64,000 nucleotides of DNA from Pseudanabaena sp. Salubria-1 (GCA_023336205.1 JALQCR010000001.1:248001-312000); one strand, 5' to 3'. Positions 43,986-54,441 are shown, counted from the stretch's first letter. Notes: generated by a model not told the origin, from the letters alone. Made by a program: numbers and translations.

Positions 43986-44528
43986 TTATTCTAAGAGTCT
44001 AGTGGGCAAGCCATCAATGCTTTGCTGATTGTTTTTTTGCCAATATTTATAGACACCTTCTTCACCTTGTTTCTCAGCCCATTCTTTTAATACTTGTCGA
44101 TCGCCTGAAAATTCATAAAAGGGAACTGCAAAACCACAGGATGTTTGTACAGATTCCACTTTGACCCGCACGATTTGGCGAGTACCTGCGATCGCAGGAA
44201 ATAGAGATAGATATTCTTGCCATGCCTCATCCCTAGGACGGATTGGTTCGCCTTGACCATAGAGACGCAGGATTAAGGGCTTCTCTGTAAAGCTACATAG
44301 CATGACAGTAATTCGGCTATTTTCGAGGAGATGGGCGGCGGTTTCATTGCCACTTCCTGTGAGATCGAGATAGGCAATTTCGGATTCGTTGACTACCCGC
44401 AAAGCATCCATTCCTTTTGGCGACAAGTTCACACGTCCATCATTAGGAGCGCTTGCCACAAAAAAAATATGCTGAGCTTCGATGAAGTTCTGTAGTTCGG
44501 TCGTCAGGCGATCGTAAAATTTTGCCAT
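43986..44528 (-). CDS. Pyridoxamine 5'-phosphate oxidase-fold flavoprotein
   Basis: 180 residues with the split-barrel fold: FIEAQHIFFVASAPNDGRVN, LSPKGMDALRVVNESEIAYL, DLTGSGNETAAHLLENSRIT. This subgroup (often annotated as PPOX family) binds FMN or F420-like cofactors but lacks the PdxH substrate residues, so the natural substrate is unknown. Complete; single gene between two strong hairpins. Confidence 0.88.
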   Translation of the reverse strand: MAKFYDRLTTELQNFIEAQHIFFVASAPNDGRVNLSPKGMDALRVVNESEIAYLDLTGSGNETAAHLLENSRITVMLCSFTEKPLILRLYGQGEPIRPRDEAWQEYLSLFPAIAGTRQIVRVKVESVQTSCGFAVPFYEFSGDRQVLKEWAEKQGEEGVYKYWQKNNQQSIDGLPTRLLE

Positions 44529-44572
44529 CCGTTTAACTGTCCAATCTTTGCGAAGTATATTTCTAACTAGAT

Positions 44573-44617
44573 AAAACCATAAGGTTGCGCCCCGCAGGGG
44601 CGCAACCTTATGGTTTT
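44573..44617 (-). terminator. Terminator of the SGNH gene
   Basis: AAAACCATAAGGTTGCGCCC pairs perfectly over 21 bp with its mirror around GCA. The stem overlaps the stop codon of the gene ending at 44608. Confidence 0.8.
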
Positions 44618-45360
44618 TTATTCGTGAGTATTTTTAATAACTCATCATTGAGCATCTTATAACCTTGGCTATTGAGGTGCAGAGTATCTAGGCTATAGAT
44701 TTGGCGAACATTGCCGCGCTCATCCGCTAAGAGTGCGGCTGCGTCTAGAATAATAACGCGATCGCTCTTGAGTGATTTGATAAATTGATTAATCTCAATA
44801 ATGGCGCGATCGGCTTCTTCTGGCCAATAAGCTCGAACTGATTGAGATAACTCGCTAGTCGGGAAAATCGTAGTGAGAATGACGGTTGCTTTTAGTTCTT
44901 GGGTTAATCTATCAACAATTTTTTGAATATTTTGTTTGCAATTATTGACTATATTCCGTGATTTATCAGGGAATTCGGCAAAATCCCTCAGGTCATTCAC
45001 ACCGACTTGGACGACTACGATTTGAGGTGATAAGGAAGCGACATGAGCAGATAATCTTCCTAATACTTGGTTAGTAGTTTGTCCATTGATGCCACGATTG
45101 ATAAATTCAAAGGGAATATTGGCGATCGCTGGCCAAGCCACCGCGCGGGAGTCTCCAAAAAACACGACTAAGGGTTTGTTTAGATCGCGTTTTGACAGAT
45201 CGGGGTTGATGGGGTAGGTGCTCAATGCATAGGGATCTGAGCCGAGGGATTCAGTCATGCTATTGCTGGGAGTACGATTATCCAGTAACCAAAAATTTAG
45301 CCCGAAATATCCACAGAGCAAAATAACAATGGCAGCTATAGCGAAGTAGATTTTGTTCAT
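44608..45360 (-). CDS. SGNH/GDSL-type esterase, membrane anchored
   Basis: About 250 residues from MNKIYFAI (45360); an upstream Met at 45372 is possible. An N-terminal membrane segment or signal anchor (IYFAIAAIVILLCGYFGLNF) puts the domain in the periplasm. Catalytic blocks: VVFFGDSRAV with the nucleophile Ser, NRGINGQTT (Gly block), VVVQVGVNDLRD (Asn block) and DTLHLNSQGY with Asp and His. Lipase- or esterase-like hydrolase of unknown substrate. Confidence 0.88.
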   Translation of the reverse strand: MNKIYFAIAAIVILLCGYFGLNFWLLDNRTPSNSMTESLGSDPYALSTYPINPDLSKRDLNKPLVVFFGDSRAVAWPAIANIPFEFINRGINGQTTNQVLGRLSAHVASLSPQIVVVQVGVNDLRDFAEFPDKSRNIVNNCKQNIQKIVDRLTQELKATVILTTIFPTSELSQSVRAYWPEEADRAIIEINQFIKSLKSDRVIILDAAALLADERGNVRQIYSLDTLHLNSQGYKMLNDELLKILTNKKP

Positions 45361-45372
45361 ATAAGCTATCAA

Positions 45373-45402
45373 TAGAAAAAGCGGCGCAATGCGCCGCTTT
45401 TT
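45373..45402 (-). terminator. Terminator of the aminotransferase gene
   Basis: AGAAAAAGCGGCGCA and TGCGCCGCTTTTTCT make a perfect 15-bp stem; the minus strand ends with TTTTTCT. It lies between the stop at 45418 and the next gene. Confidence 0.85.
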
Positions 45403-45417
45403 CTGTTTATCTAGAGA

Positions 45418-46587
45418 TTAAAAATGTTTCTCGACAAATTGGCGAATGCGATCGCAGCCTTCGCGAATCGTGCCTAAATCAGTGGCATAGGAGAGACGAA
45501 TACAATCGTCTAAGCCAAAAGCAATCCCTGGAATGACAGCAACTTTCTGATCCTCTAATAATTTGTCACAAAATTCTAGAGAAGGAATGTTAAAGGCTTT
45601 GATGCTAGGGAAGAGATAGAACGCTCCATCAGGTTTGGGACAGGTAAGCCCTCGAATCGCAGTTAATAGGTCATACATGACATCGCGACGTTCTGCAAAA
45701 GCTTTGCGCATTACTTCGACACAGTCTTGGGAGTCATTGAGGGCTGTAACTGCGCCATACTGAGCAAAGGTGCAAATATTCGAGGTGCTATGTCCTTGGA
45801 TCATCGTAGTCGCCTTGATGATTTCGGGTGCGCCTGCCAAATAGCCAACTCGCCAACCTGTCATCGAGTAAGCCTTAGCAAAACCGCTACTGATCAAAGT
45901 GCGATCGTACATCGACTGACTCACCGCCGCGATACTTAAATGGGTCGCCCCATCATAAAGAATCTTTTCATAAATCTCATCGGAGACGATATAAACATGG
46001 GGGTGTCGGTCTAGGACTTCGGCTAGAGCCTTGATTTCCGCAGGCGAGTACACCATACCCGTGGGATTAGAAGGCGAATTGAGAACAAATAGCTTGGTTT
46101 TGGGTGTTATGGCTGCTTCTAATTGCTCAGGAGTGATTTTGTAGCCAGTTTCTTCAGTTGTAATCACAAATACTGGAGTCGCTTCGGCTAATTTTGCCAT
46201 CTCAGGGTAGCTCACCCAAAACGGCACAGGAATAATTACTTCATCCCCCTCGTCAAGGATAGCCATCATCAGGTTATACAGCGAGTGTTTACCACCATTA
46301 GTGACGATGATTTGTTCGGGCTTGTAGGTTACGTTATTGTCGCGCAGGAGCTTAGCGGCGATCGCTTGTTTCAGCTCAGGGATACCTGCGGCGGCTGTAT
46401 AGCGAGTCTTGCCTTGATCGAGTGCGAGTTTGGCAGCAGCCTTGATATGGTCGGGTGTATCAAAGTCTGGTTCGCCAGCACTAAAGCTACAAATATCAAT
46501 TCCACTAGCCTTCATCGCCTTAGCTTTTGCGTCGATCGCTAGAGTTAAGGAAGGCTGAATATTACGAAGTCTTTTTGCCAGTTGCAT
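45418..46587 (-). CDS. aspC: Aspartate/prephenate-type class I aminotransferase
   Basis: 389 residues. PLP enzyme that transfers the amino group between aspartate and 2-oxoglutarate; this subgroup often also uses prephenate. [20 protein letters not shown] at the N-terminus binds substrate, [16 protein letters not shown] and [13 protein letters not shown] hold the cofactor Asn and Asp/Tyr, and [20 protein letters not shown] carries the PLP Lys. [13 protein letters not shown] has the substrate Arg. Length and ends are typical. Confidence 0.93.
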   Translation of the reverse strand: MQLAKRLRNIQPSLTLAIDAKAKAMKASGIDICSFSAGEPDFDTPDHIKAAAKLALDQGKTRYTAAAGIPELKQAIAAKLLRDNNVTYKPEQIIVTNGGKHSLYNLMMAILDEGDEVIIPVPFWVSYPEMAKLAEATPVFVITTEETGYKITPEQLEAAITPKTKLFVLNSPSNPTGMVYSPAEIKALAEVLDRHPHVYIVSDEIYEKILYDGATHLSIAAVSQSMYDRTLISSGFAKAYSMTGWRVGYLAGAPEIIKATTMIQGHSTSNICTFAQYGAVTALNDSQDCVEVMRKAFAERRDVMYDLLTAIRGLTCPKPDGAFYLFPSIKAFNIPSLEFCDKLLEDQKVAVIPGIAFGLDDCIRLSYATDLGTIREGCDRIRQFVEKHF

Positions 46588-46683
46588 TTTTTCTGGAGGA
46601 GCGGAGGCATCTTTATGGGATTAGCATCGCATTGTATCAAAGCATACTTGCTAGAGTTTGCTAGATTTTTAACAATTTACGAT

Positions 46684-46720
46684 CAATAACAAAAGTCGGC
46701 TGCGCCGACTTTTGTTATTG
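46684..46720 (-). terminator. Terminator of the beta-hydroxyacid dehydrogenase gene
   Basis: CAATAACAAAAGTCGGC and GCCGACTTTTGTTATTG pair perfectly over 17 bp around TGC. The stem overlaps the stop at 46715. Confidence 0.8.
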
Positions 46721-47605
46721 ATAAGCACGGATCATTGCTTGTGTGCCTTGTTCAGCCCCTTGTCCGTCATCGAGTTGACTCACTTTTTGGAAATTTTGCA
46801 TAGCTAGGGCGATCGCAGGTAGATCTACAGGAAAATCTAAATCTTGGCGATCGCTAATTTCTTGCACAAGTCTTAAATCTTTAAGCATATGTTTAATTGC
46901 AAATCCTGGCTGATAATCCCCAGTCGCAACTTTCATACCAAGATTTGTTAAAGCCCAAGACCCTGCTGCCCCACTGCCACAAACATCGACGATTAATCGC
47001 GGATCGAGCCCCATTTTTTCGGCAAATTGCATGGTTTCGCAAAGAGCCAGCATATAGACTGACACTAGAGTTTGATTGCAGAGCTTTACGGCTTGACCGC
47101 TACCGATCGCCCCACAATGCTTGATATTGCTACCCATCGCCTCAAACAGGTATAAACAATCCTGTAAATCTTCGGGATTGCCACCAACCATAAATGTTAA
47201 TGTGCCATTACGTGCACCCACATCGCCACCCGACACTGGCGCATCCAAAAAGCGTAAACCGTCATGCATTAAGGCATTGCCAATCTTTTTTGCAGCATCA
47301 CTGCCGATGGTGCTGGTATCAATAAATAAGGTATTGGCTCTGGCAAAGTGCATCGCGCCGAAGTCACCGATGAGTACTTCGGTGACATCAGGGACATCGC
47401 CTAGGCAAGAGAACACCACATCTGCTTCACGAACTGCATCTTCTAAGGAGTTAGCTAATGTGCCGACTACACTCGTAAATGTAGCGATCGTGGGACGATC
47501 TTTAGTGCGATTCCAACCTAGTACTGAATATCCACGTTTGACTAAGTTGGCAGCCATTGCCCCACCCATTACGCCTAAACCAAGAAATGCAATCTTTTGA
47601 GTCAT
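46715..47605 (-). CDS. NAD(P)-dependent beta-hydroxyacid dehydrogenase
   Basis: 296 residues of the 3-hydroxyisobutyrate dehydrogenase / glyoxylate reductase superfamily. Nucleotide-binding FLGLGVMGGAMAANLVKRG with NRT after strand 2 (NADP-preferring), substrate motif DAPVSGGDVGARNGTLTFMV and catalytic Lys in GQAVKLCNQTLVS. The substrate, such as a C3-C4 hydroxyacid, cannot be named from the sequence. Confidence 0.9.
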   Translation of the reverse strand: MTQKIAFLGLGVMGGAMAANLVKRGYSVLGWNRTKDRPTIATFTSVVGTLANSLEDAVREADVVFSCLGDVPDVTEVLIGDFGAMHFARANTLFIDTSTIGSDAAKKIGNALMHDGLRFLDAPVSGGDVGARNGTLTFMVGGNPEDLQDCLYLFEAMGSNIKHCGAIGSGQAVKLCNQTLVSVYMLALCETMQFAEKMGLDPRLIVDVCGSGAAGSWALTNLGMKVATGDYQPGFAIKHMLKDLRLVQEISDRQDLDFPVDLPAIALAMQNFQKVSQLDDGQGAEQGTQAMIRAYQ

Positions 47606-47675
47606 ATTTGCAATTTATCAAAACTTTATCAGCTTAATAAATTTACTATAGCGATCGCCCTGATTTTGGCTCGCA

Positions 47676-47714
47676 AGACAAAAGATAGTGCTTTGCACTA
47701 CCTTTTGTCTTGTG
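47676..47714 (-). terminator. Hairpin downstream of the pilin-like gene
   Basis: CAAGACAAAAGATAGTGC and GCACTACCTTTTGTCTTG pair with one mismatch around TTT, four bases past the stop at 47719. Confidence 0.7.
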
Positions 47715-47718
47715 GCGA

Positions 47719-48624
47719 TTAAATCTGCTTATATCCAGATGGACATTCTGGGACAGTTTGGAGGATAAACTTGGGAGGGCTCTGACGAGTAGGTGTTATG
47801 CTCTCGCAAAGTAGAGATGTGGTGTAGGGTTCTGGAGAGTCAGGCGTTTTGGCAACATATACCAATCCTGTATAAGATTTCAAGCCATCACCCTTGGCGA
47901 TCGCCATATTCTGAACTGCCTTAGTACTGTCTAAACCCATCACTTGATACTTGTAGTTCGCAGTTTCCGATGGGATACCAATGGCTAATACTTCAAGGTT
48001 AACTGCAAAATAAGTTTTTTCCAGAAAGAAAGCTTGCTGTGCGCGATTCATAGAACCAACATAAGTTTTCGCTTCGGACTGTCTTGCTGAACTTAGGCTA
48101 GAAACCTCAACTTCTTTTGGCAAATTAGTATCGTTGGAAATGCGATTGAGAAATAGCGCATTAGGCAAGAGCAATCCTCCAAGAATATTCCCAGACTGCT
48201 GAAAAGCCGCAGGGACGACTAACTGTTGTAAAATTAGCTGACCTTTTTGACTAAAATCAACGGTTGTTCTGGACGCAAAACCACCTTGCAAAATATATAA
48301 GTACGTCTGTCCATTAATCGTATTAACTTGATATTCCAATGCATATGCTGTCTTTTCATTTATGCCCAACAGATATAGCTTGCCATCAGCAGTGAAGATG
48401 AAGGTCAATGTTTCAGGATTATTGATGGTAGAGGATACTAGTTGCCATTGCCCCGTTAGTCGTTCAATCAAGTGTTTTGCTTCCGCAGAAACGGGAGGAT
48501 TTTCGGCGGCGATCGCAGCTGAACTGAGGTAGCTAGAATTTGAAAAACATGCGACATTCATCGCGATCGCAATGGAAGCAAAAACTTTAGTAATGGAACT
48601 TAGTTGAGTTAGTTTAAACATCAT
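47719..48624 (-). CDS. Exported protein with cyanobacterial pilin-like GH domain
   Basis: 301 residues. Signal peptide or lipoprotein-like start (ITKVFASIAIAMNVACFSNS). Residues ~55-150 form a beta-rich domain (QWQLVSSTINNPETLTFIFT). The C-terminal domain from ~175 (ARQSEAKTYVGSMNRAQQAF, IGIPSETANYKYQVMG) matches the type IV pilin-like G/H domain common in cyanobacteria, but here it is not preceded by a prepilin cleavage site. Role in the periplasm is unknown. Confidence 0.8.
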   Translation of the reverse strand: MMFKLTQLSSITKVFASIAIAMNVACFSNSSYLSSAAIAAENPPVSAEAKHLIERLTGQWQLVSSTINNPETLTFIFTADGKLYLLGINEKTAYALEYQVNTINGQTYLYILQGGFASRTTVDFSQKGQLILQQLVVPAAFQQSGNILGGLLLPNALFLNRISNDTNLPKEVEVSSLSSARQSEAKTYVGSMNRAQQAFFLEKTYFAVNLEVLAIGIPSETANYKYQVMGLDSTKAVQNMAIAKGDGLKSYTGLVYVAKTPDSPEPYTTSLLCESITPTRQSPPKFILQTVPECPSGYKQI

Positions 48625-48694
48625 CTTGTTAACCGTTAATCAATATCTGGCGGCAAAAAAACAATATTATAGCGCCTTGACTCAAACACGCTCT

Positions 48695-48737
48695 AATTTT
48701 TGTAGAAGTGTTGCAAAGCAACACTTCTACAAAAATT
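48695..48737 (-). terminator. Terminator of the split CBS-PAS kinase
   Basis: AATTTTTGTAGAAGTGTTGC pairs perfectly with its mirror over 20 bp around AAA and overlaps the kinase stop at 48736. Confidence 0.75.
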
Positions 48738-50733
48738 ATTCTAAAAACTGTTGAATGACAGTTGCGAGTTGCTTTAGCTTAATTGGTTTGCTCAAATAAT
48801 CATTAGCTCCTGCTGCCAAACATTTTTCGCGATCGCCTGTCATTGCCAAAGCGGTGAGAGCAATTATTGGCACATCGGTAGAATGATTGCTGCGAATCCA
48901 CCTTATAGCTTCTAGTCCATCCATCCTCGGCATTTGGATATCCATTAGTATTAGGTCGGGATTTTTTGATCGCACCAGTGCGATCGCTTCCTGGCCATCG
49001 TTAGCGACGGCAATCCGAAAGCCCTTCACCTCAAGATAACTGACAATGGTCGTAATATTAGCTTCGTTGTCTTCGGCTAACAGGATCAGGGGTGATTCGC
49101 TAGTACTGCCAACATGTTCAATGGAAGCTGAAGAGGATGGGGTGGGCACTTCCTGCGGGATTTGAGATGTTATTTCTATGCAGGGAAGTGCGACCTCAAA
49201 GCGACTGCCTACGCCCACTTCACTAGTGACGCTAACTCGTCCATTATGGAGTTCGACAATGCGTTTGACTAAGGCTAAACCTAAGCCTGTACCATCGTAT
49301 TGACGATTGAGGGCGCTATCGATTTGGATAAAGGGTTGAAATAGTTTCTTTAGGTCTTGGCGGTCGATGCCGATGCCTGTATCGATGACAGCAAACTTTA
49401 CCCATTGTGTAGATATGCTGTCTTTGATATCATCAATCATGCTTTCTAGTGTTACTTCTAGAGTAATGCTGCCGCCCTCTGGCGTAAATTTCACAGCATT
49501 ATTGAGCAGATTAATTAGGACTTGACGAATGCGACGCTCATCTACTTCTATATAGGGTATATCTGAAGGCACATGCATTTCCAGTTTGATCTGCTTTTTC
49601 ATGGCTTGATTTCTGACAAACATGATGCTAGCCTGACAAATTTGATTAACGCTAGCAACTGCGCAGTCTAAGGTTAATTGACCAGCTTCAATTTTGGCGA
49701 GATTGAGAATGTCATTAATTAGCTCCAGCAAATGATTGCCACTCTTTTCGACTATCTGCAAGCTATTCTTCTGTTGTTGATTGAGAACTCCAAAGACTTC
49801 TTCCATTAAGCTTTCGGTCATACCGAGAATGGCATTGAGTGGAGTGCGGAGTTCATGGCTCATGTTGGCAAGAAATTCATCTTTGAGACGAGTTGCTTGC
49901 AACAGTTCTTGATTAGCGAGTAGCAATTGTGCTTCACTGAGTTTGCGATCGCTAATATTTTGCGCGACACCTAAAAATCCCACAATTTGCTGATTGAAAT
50001 CCTTTAGGGCGGTAACAGATACCCACACAGGAAATCGAGAGCCATCTTTGCGGATATAAGTCCATTCATCTTCATAGGTGAGTCCCAGACGCGCCTTTGC
50101 GAAGCAAACCTCAGAGGCAGAAATATCAAAACCCAGTTCAACTGAGAGTGACTCTGCCTTATCAATTGCCTCCTGAGGTTCATGGAGAATTGCTGGTGTG
50201 ACTTGACCAATTACTTCAGAAGCACTGTAGCCCAACATTTTTTCAGCACCAGCATTAAAAGTCTGAATGATGCCATTTAAATCAGTCGAGATAATTGCGT
50301 AATCAGTAGCATTCAGGATGGCTCGTTGTAAATAAGTGACTTGCCAAAGCTCTTGGGTTCTTTCTTCGACCTTAGTTTCTAGGAATTGAGTGAGTTGTTT
50401 TAGTTCTTGTTCAACTCGCTTGCGATCGCTTATATCGCGAATAATCCAACAAAGTTGAATCCCATTTGTCTCAGGATCAATATTTTTAGTTACAGTAAGT
50501 TCAGCAAGAAAAGGGTTTCCCTCACGGGGGGTCAGCGTCATCTCCCAAGTGGTGCTAGCCGAGCTCTCATTGTTGTGGAGGCACACATGATTGAATTTAT
50601 TATAGAAAAGCTCTCTTTGAGCTGGGGCAACAAAAACAATGAATGGCTTCCCTACAATAAAATCACACCTAATCGCCAGCAAATCTACGACAAATTGATT
50701 TGCCTCTAATATCTTTCCCGATGCATCTGTCAC
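48736..50733 (-). pseudogene. 3' part of a CBS-PAS hybrid kinase split by ISKra4-type element
   Basis: 665 residues, which begins mid-PAS at the IS target (V-T-D-A-S-G-K). PAS with PAC to ~125, a second PAS (~130-260), HisKA with the His in LANMSHELRTPLNAILGM (~300), HATPase with NLLNNAVKFTPEGG and DTGIGIDRQD, then a receiver with LLAEDNEANI, D in LILMDIQMPRMDG and K in YLSKPIKLK. All catalytic residues are kept. Removal of the IS plus one 9-bp duplicate joins it in frame to the part at 52213-52895 (893 residues in total). A GTG at 50731-50733 could in principle start this half. Confidence 0.88.
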
Positions 50734-50734
50734 A

Positions 50735-52203
50735 GGGTGTAATTAAAAGTGAAATGGGAGAAATAAAGTAGGTTAGAAAGTATGATGGATAACAGTTCTA
50801 ATCCAAAGAAGTCATAAAATTGAGCCGTGAATATAAAAACAAAAACAGCATCGTCCAGTAAAAGCATAGAAGAAAGACTAAACGATTATCCTGAATTGAA
50901 AGCGAAAATCGAAGGATTATTATCCGTTGTAGAAAATGCAGAAGGTGATCTAATCAAAGCCGACGCAGCCGAGGAACGAGTGATAGAAGAAATCCGTCAG
51001 TTAGGACAAACAGCACTACAAACATGGGCAACGCGGCAAGAAATCAAGCAAAGCGAAGCATATATCGCCGCGAATCCATCTTCACACCGAGGTGGTAAAA
51101 AAACTCTATTGGTACAGCCGATATGGACGCATCGAAGTACTAGAGCAAGGTACATCGAATTTGGAAGAGAGTCCAAACAGGTAGTGAGACCATTTCAAAA
51201 AGCCGCCGAAGTACATTGCCGAGGATATTCACGCCCATTGCAGAGAGTGATTACCGACTTTGGGTCAGATGTAGCGTTTGGGAAAATCCCAAAAAATGAT
51301 GGAACATCATGGAATAAGCATCCCAATTAGTGCAGGACAGGAGATCACAGAAAGTCATGCCCAGCGTATATTAGAAACGCAGAGTTGGGAAACAGGATTC
51401 CCAGCAATCGAGGGTGTGGAGTTTTTAATAGCGGAGATGGATGGGACAATGATTCCGATTGTGGAAACAACGGCAAGCGAAACTGATGGCGAAGAAGTTG
51501 ACCGTCGTAAGACGCGTAAAATTAGCTGGAAAGAAGCGCGTCTAACCTCGGCGCGTACCCTGAGCAAGAGCAGCCTATTTTCGGAGCAACGATAGGCTCG
51601 ACTGATGATGCAGGAGCAGCATTACTTGATTGTGCTATCCGTGCTGGATTGGGAGAAGAAACCTTTGTGCATGGGGTTGGCGACGGTGCGCCTTGGATTG
51701 CTAGCCAAATCGAGCAGCGTTTTGGTGTACTTAGTCGCTACTTACTAGATTTCTATCATGTATGTGAATATCTAGCCGATGCAAGTCGCGTTTGTTCCCC
51801 AGATGCTCCGAAAGCATGGATGGATGTGCAGAAGCAACAACTCAAATCCAATCATGCTTCGGCTGTCCTTGAAGCTCTTAAGCCGTTTCAAGAACCTGAA
51901 TCTGTTCCTGACAATCTGGCTGTGGTTAGATCCGCTTATCGCTATCTTTTCAATCGTCCTAATCGTCTAGACTATCAGGGCACGATTGACTCCAATTTAC
52001 CCATTGGCTCTGGTGAAATTGAGAGTGGTCACCGCTATGTTATTCAAAATCGTTTAAAGCTTGCTGGCTCTTGGTGGACGATTGAAAATGCTAAGGCTAT
52101 GCTTGCTCTTAGGATCTGCCGTACTAATCAAGATTGGGATGCTTATTGGCTTAATCTTTCTTCCATTTCTTATTGAGCTGAACTTTCACTTTTAATTGCA
52201 CCC
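50735..52203. mobile_element. ISKra4-type insertion sequence, 1469 bp
   Basis: Ends GGGTGTAATTAAAAGTGAAA and, at the right, the mirror of GGGTGCAATTAAAAGTGAAA (one mismatch). The 9-bp target duplication TCTGTCACA is at 50726-50734 and 52204-52212. It interrupts a hybrid kinase gene. The transposase within is not one open frame. Confidence 0.92.
50827..52176 (+). pseudogene. ISKra4-family transposase with several frame changes
   Basis: Family sequence is spread over frames: MNIKTKTASSSKSIEERLND from 50827 to ~51100, a short KLYWYSRYGRIEVLEQ, then VHRIWKRVQTGSETISKSRR (51150-51297), SAGQEITESHAQRILETQSW and EGVEFLIAEMDGTMIPIV (51278-51595), then GSTDDAGAALLDCAIRAGLG to SGEIESGHRYVIQNRLKLAG (51590-52176). 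One change lies at CCCAAAAAATGA (51287-51298), where a -1 slip on six A would continue the frame and could be programmed. The other changes look like real damage or sequencing errors. Confidence 0.8.
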
Positions 52204-52212
52204 TCTGTCACA

Positions 52213-52895
52213 AGATAACCATCAGGAGCAATCTGAAATAAATTTTGGTAACGAAACCTTTCATATCTGAGTTGTTGATACTGACTAACCAATTCTTCCG
52301 AAGTACCACTTAGCTCCTCCACCGTACAGAGCAATTCTTCATTGGTAGCCTCTAATAGAGAATTGCGTTTTTTTAGCTCTATTTGCTGACTTGAGATCAA
52401 AGCTTTTGCTTCTTCTATCTCTGCCAAATTAGACATTTCTAGCAGACTTAAGGCTTTGAAAAAACTAGTCTGGGTGACAATTCCCAATAATTCATCCTGA
52501 TCGCCAAGTACTACTAACTCATGAATTGATCGCTGATTTAAAATCTCTTGCACGTTGCTAATCAATGTCTCTAGATTGATCTCAACAATTTCGGGACTCA
52601 TCACCTCTTGCATCACTAAGAGATCAAGGTCTTGTTGCTGAGCGCTCAGGCGTACGACATCCCGCTCAGTCAATATCCCGATCACCTGATCATCCTCAAC
52701 CACTAAGACACAGCTCGACCTTACCTCTTGCTGAAATGCTTGCCGATTGTCACCATTATGGTCAGTATCTAGTTGCGATCGCCCAATAGCCATTTGTGCG
52801 ATCGCGTCAATAACATTTGTATAAGGATTAACTACTAAAGGGTAGCGAACAATCGCTGACTCAAGTTCAGATAGTTTGGGTTTAGTTGTGTTCAA
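52213..52895 (-). pseudogene. 5' part of the CBS-PAS hybrid kinase
   Basis: Two CBS domains (~residues 10-150: PYTNVIDAIAQMAIG, VLVVEDDQVIGILTERDVVR, SIHELVVLGDQDELLGIVTQ) that usually bind adenine nucleotides. A coiled coil follows (ISSQQIELKKRNSLLEATNE), then the start of a PAS domain (YQNLFQIAPDGYLVT), where the IS enters. The open frame runs to 52170 in IS sequence, giving a 241-residue product. The full gene would be a cytoplasmic energy- or redox-sensing kinase. Confidence 0.88.
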
Positions 52896-53049
52896 GAGTA
52901 TTTATGAGAATTGCTTCTCCTCCAACCAAGAATTTGAAATTCAAATACAAACTAAACTTTCTTAGAGTTATTCATATCAAGGAAATTTGATTGTTATAAA
53001 CATTTTATAACGATTCACAGGATCATAGCTACACTTTCATAAATTGTTA

Positions 53050-53200
53050 TAGCTATAGCTGAATCCGCGCTTTTTTTTTTAAAAAAAAAAAAAAAAAATT
53101 GGGGGCGGGGGGCCCGCCCCCCCCCCCCTCTCACTATTTGGGTTTTGATTTGTCTTGATAAAAGTGTCTAAGGCTATATAACCAATCTATTTAAGAAACC
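53050..53200. repeat. Hairpin-element copy with homopolymer tract, possible sequencing error
   Basis: The right half, CTCTCACTATTTGGGTTTTG then ATTTGTCTTGATAAAAGTGT, matches the element at 57881-57975. The left half should pair with it but is replaced by a run of T, about 19 A, then G and C runs (53070-53127). This suggests a failed read through a strong hairpin. No gene in 52896-53421. Confidence 0.6.
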
Positions 53201-53236
53201 ATTTAAGAATTGTCTAGATTCCCCTCAATCCCACTT

Positions 53237-53425
53237 TTATTACTCTACCTTGTACACACAAGTAATAAAACCCAGATCAGTCAAGAATTAATCGCCCCCT
53301 AGCCCCCAATTCTGGGGGAACAAGAAAATAAAATTCTTTCAAAGTCCCCCAGAATTGGGGGATTTAGGGGGCTACGATACATCGAAACGTAGACAGTTAG
53401 CCTTGTGCATACAAGGTAGTTTTAT
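53237..53425. repeat. CTACCTTGTA element containing a CCCCCTAG...GGGGGC palindrome
   Basis: CTACCTTGTACACACAAG at 53242 and CTTGTGCATACAAGGTAG ending 53421 are inverted ends. Inside, GCCCCCTAGCCCCCAATTCT at ~53293 pairs with AGAATTGGGGGATTTAGGGG ending near 53374. TTTTATT occurs just outside both ends. At 17168-17415 the same two families are nested the other way round. The element lies at the 3' end of aar. Confidence 0.75.
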
Positions 53426-54441
53426 TGGATTAGCGGTCTAAATCCATGTTTGATCGAGACTTCACCAATTTTGTCCATATTCTCCATGCTGATTTGATTT
53501 CGTCCCCAAGAGAAACTAGTATGCCAACCCTCAAACTCTAAAAGCATCGCCTCCGCAAAACAGGCAAAAAGCTGACGGGCAGGAGCAGTCATATTCACGA
53601 TCTTCATTATCTTCCAATCAATATCGAGACTATGCTCAACGATGCCGCCATCAATCACATGAATTCCATCTTCTTGAACAAGAGTAGACATATTCTTCGG
53701 ATAGCCACCATCAATGAGAATACAAGGACGCTTGAGAGTGGCTGGATCGATCGCCATTCCCTTTGCCATACTCGCTACCCACACGATAATGTCCGATTGC
53801 GGCAGAGCAGCCTCCATATCCATTACCTTACCGCGTCCAAGTTGGGCTTGCAATTCTTGTAAGCGCTCCTGATTCCGCGCAACTAGCAATAACTCTTTGA
53901 TGTTGGTACGTGTATCTAGCCAACGACATACAGCGCTACCAATGTCACCAGTTGCACCACAAACAGTCACCGTGGCTTTAGCCAGATCAATACCAAACTT
54001 ACGACTTGCCTCTTCGATCTGACGACAGATAATGTAAGCGGTGTGGGTGTTGCCCGTGGTGAAGCGATCAAATTCTAGTTGGATATTTCGCACGCTCGAC
54101 ATCTGACTGAGATTAAAGTTCTCAAAAATGATCGAAGAAAATCCACCTAAAGCCGTAATATCAACATCATTTTTTTGAGCAAGCGCCATCGCGTTGAGGA
54201 TCTTGCGAATGGCGGTTTTAATTTTACTACCTGCTAACATTTCAGGTAAAAAACAAGATTCTACATATAGCCCTTCGATCTGCTGACCTGTGGCACTCGT
54301 AACTTTAATGCGATCGACGATTTGGGGCGGGGCGCTACACCAAAATTCCAAACCTTGATCGGCGTATTCGGGATAGCCTAATTCCCTTGCTACAGCCTGA
54401 GCGTGTTCAAGACTTGTCAAATGCCCTATAAGACCAAACAT
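53422..54441 (-). CDS. aar: Long-chain acyl-ACP reductase (alkane pathway)
   Basis: 339 residues. Reduces fatty acyl-ACP to fatty aldehyde with NADPH, the first step of cyanobacterial alkane synthesis. The N-terminus [20 protein letters not shown] and the Rossmann motif [20 protein letters not shown] (~165) are characteristic, as is [14 protein letters not shown] (~100). It follows ado on the same strand with a hairpin between them, the usual order. The stop lies at the edge of the repeat cluster. Confidence 0.95.
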   Translation of the reverse strand: MFGLIGHLTSLEHAQAVARELGYPEYADQGLEFWCSAPPQIVDRIKVTSATGQQIEGLYVESCFLPEMLAGSKIKTAIRKILNAMALAQKNDVDITALGGFSSIIFENFNLSQMSSVRNIQLEFDRFTTGNTHTAYIICRQIEEASRKFGIDLAKATVTVCGATGDIGSAVCRWLDTRTNIKELLLVARNQERLQELQAQLGRGKVMDMEAALPQSDIIVWVASMAKGMAIDPATLKRPCILIDGGYPKNMSTLVQEDGIHVIDGGIVEHSLDIDWKIMKIVNMTAPARQLFACFAEAMLLEFEGWHTSFSWGRNQISMENMDKIGEVSIKHGFRPLIQ

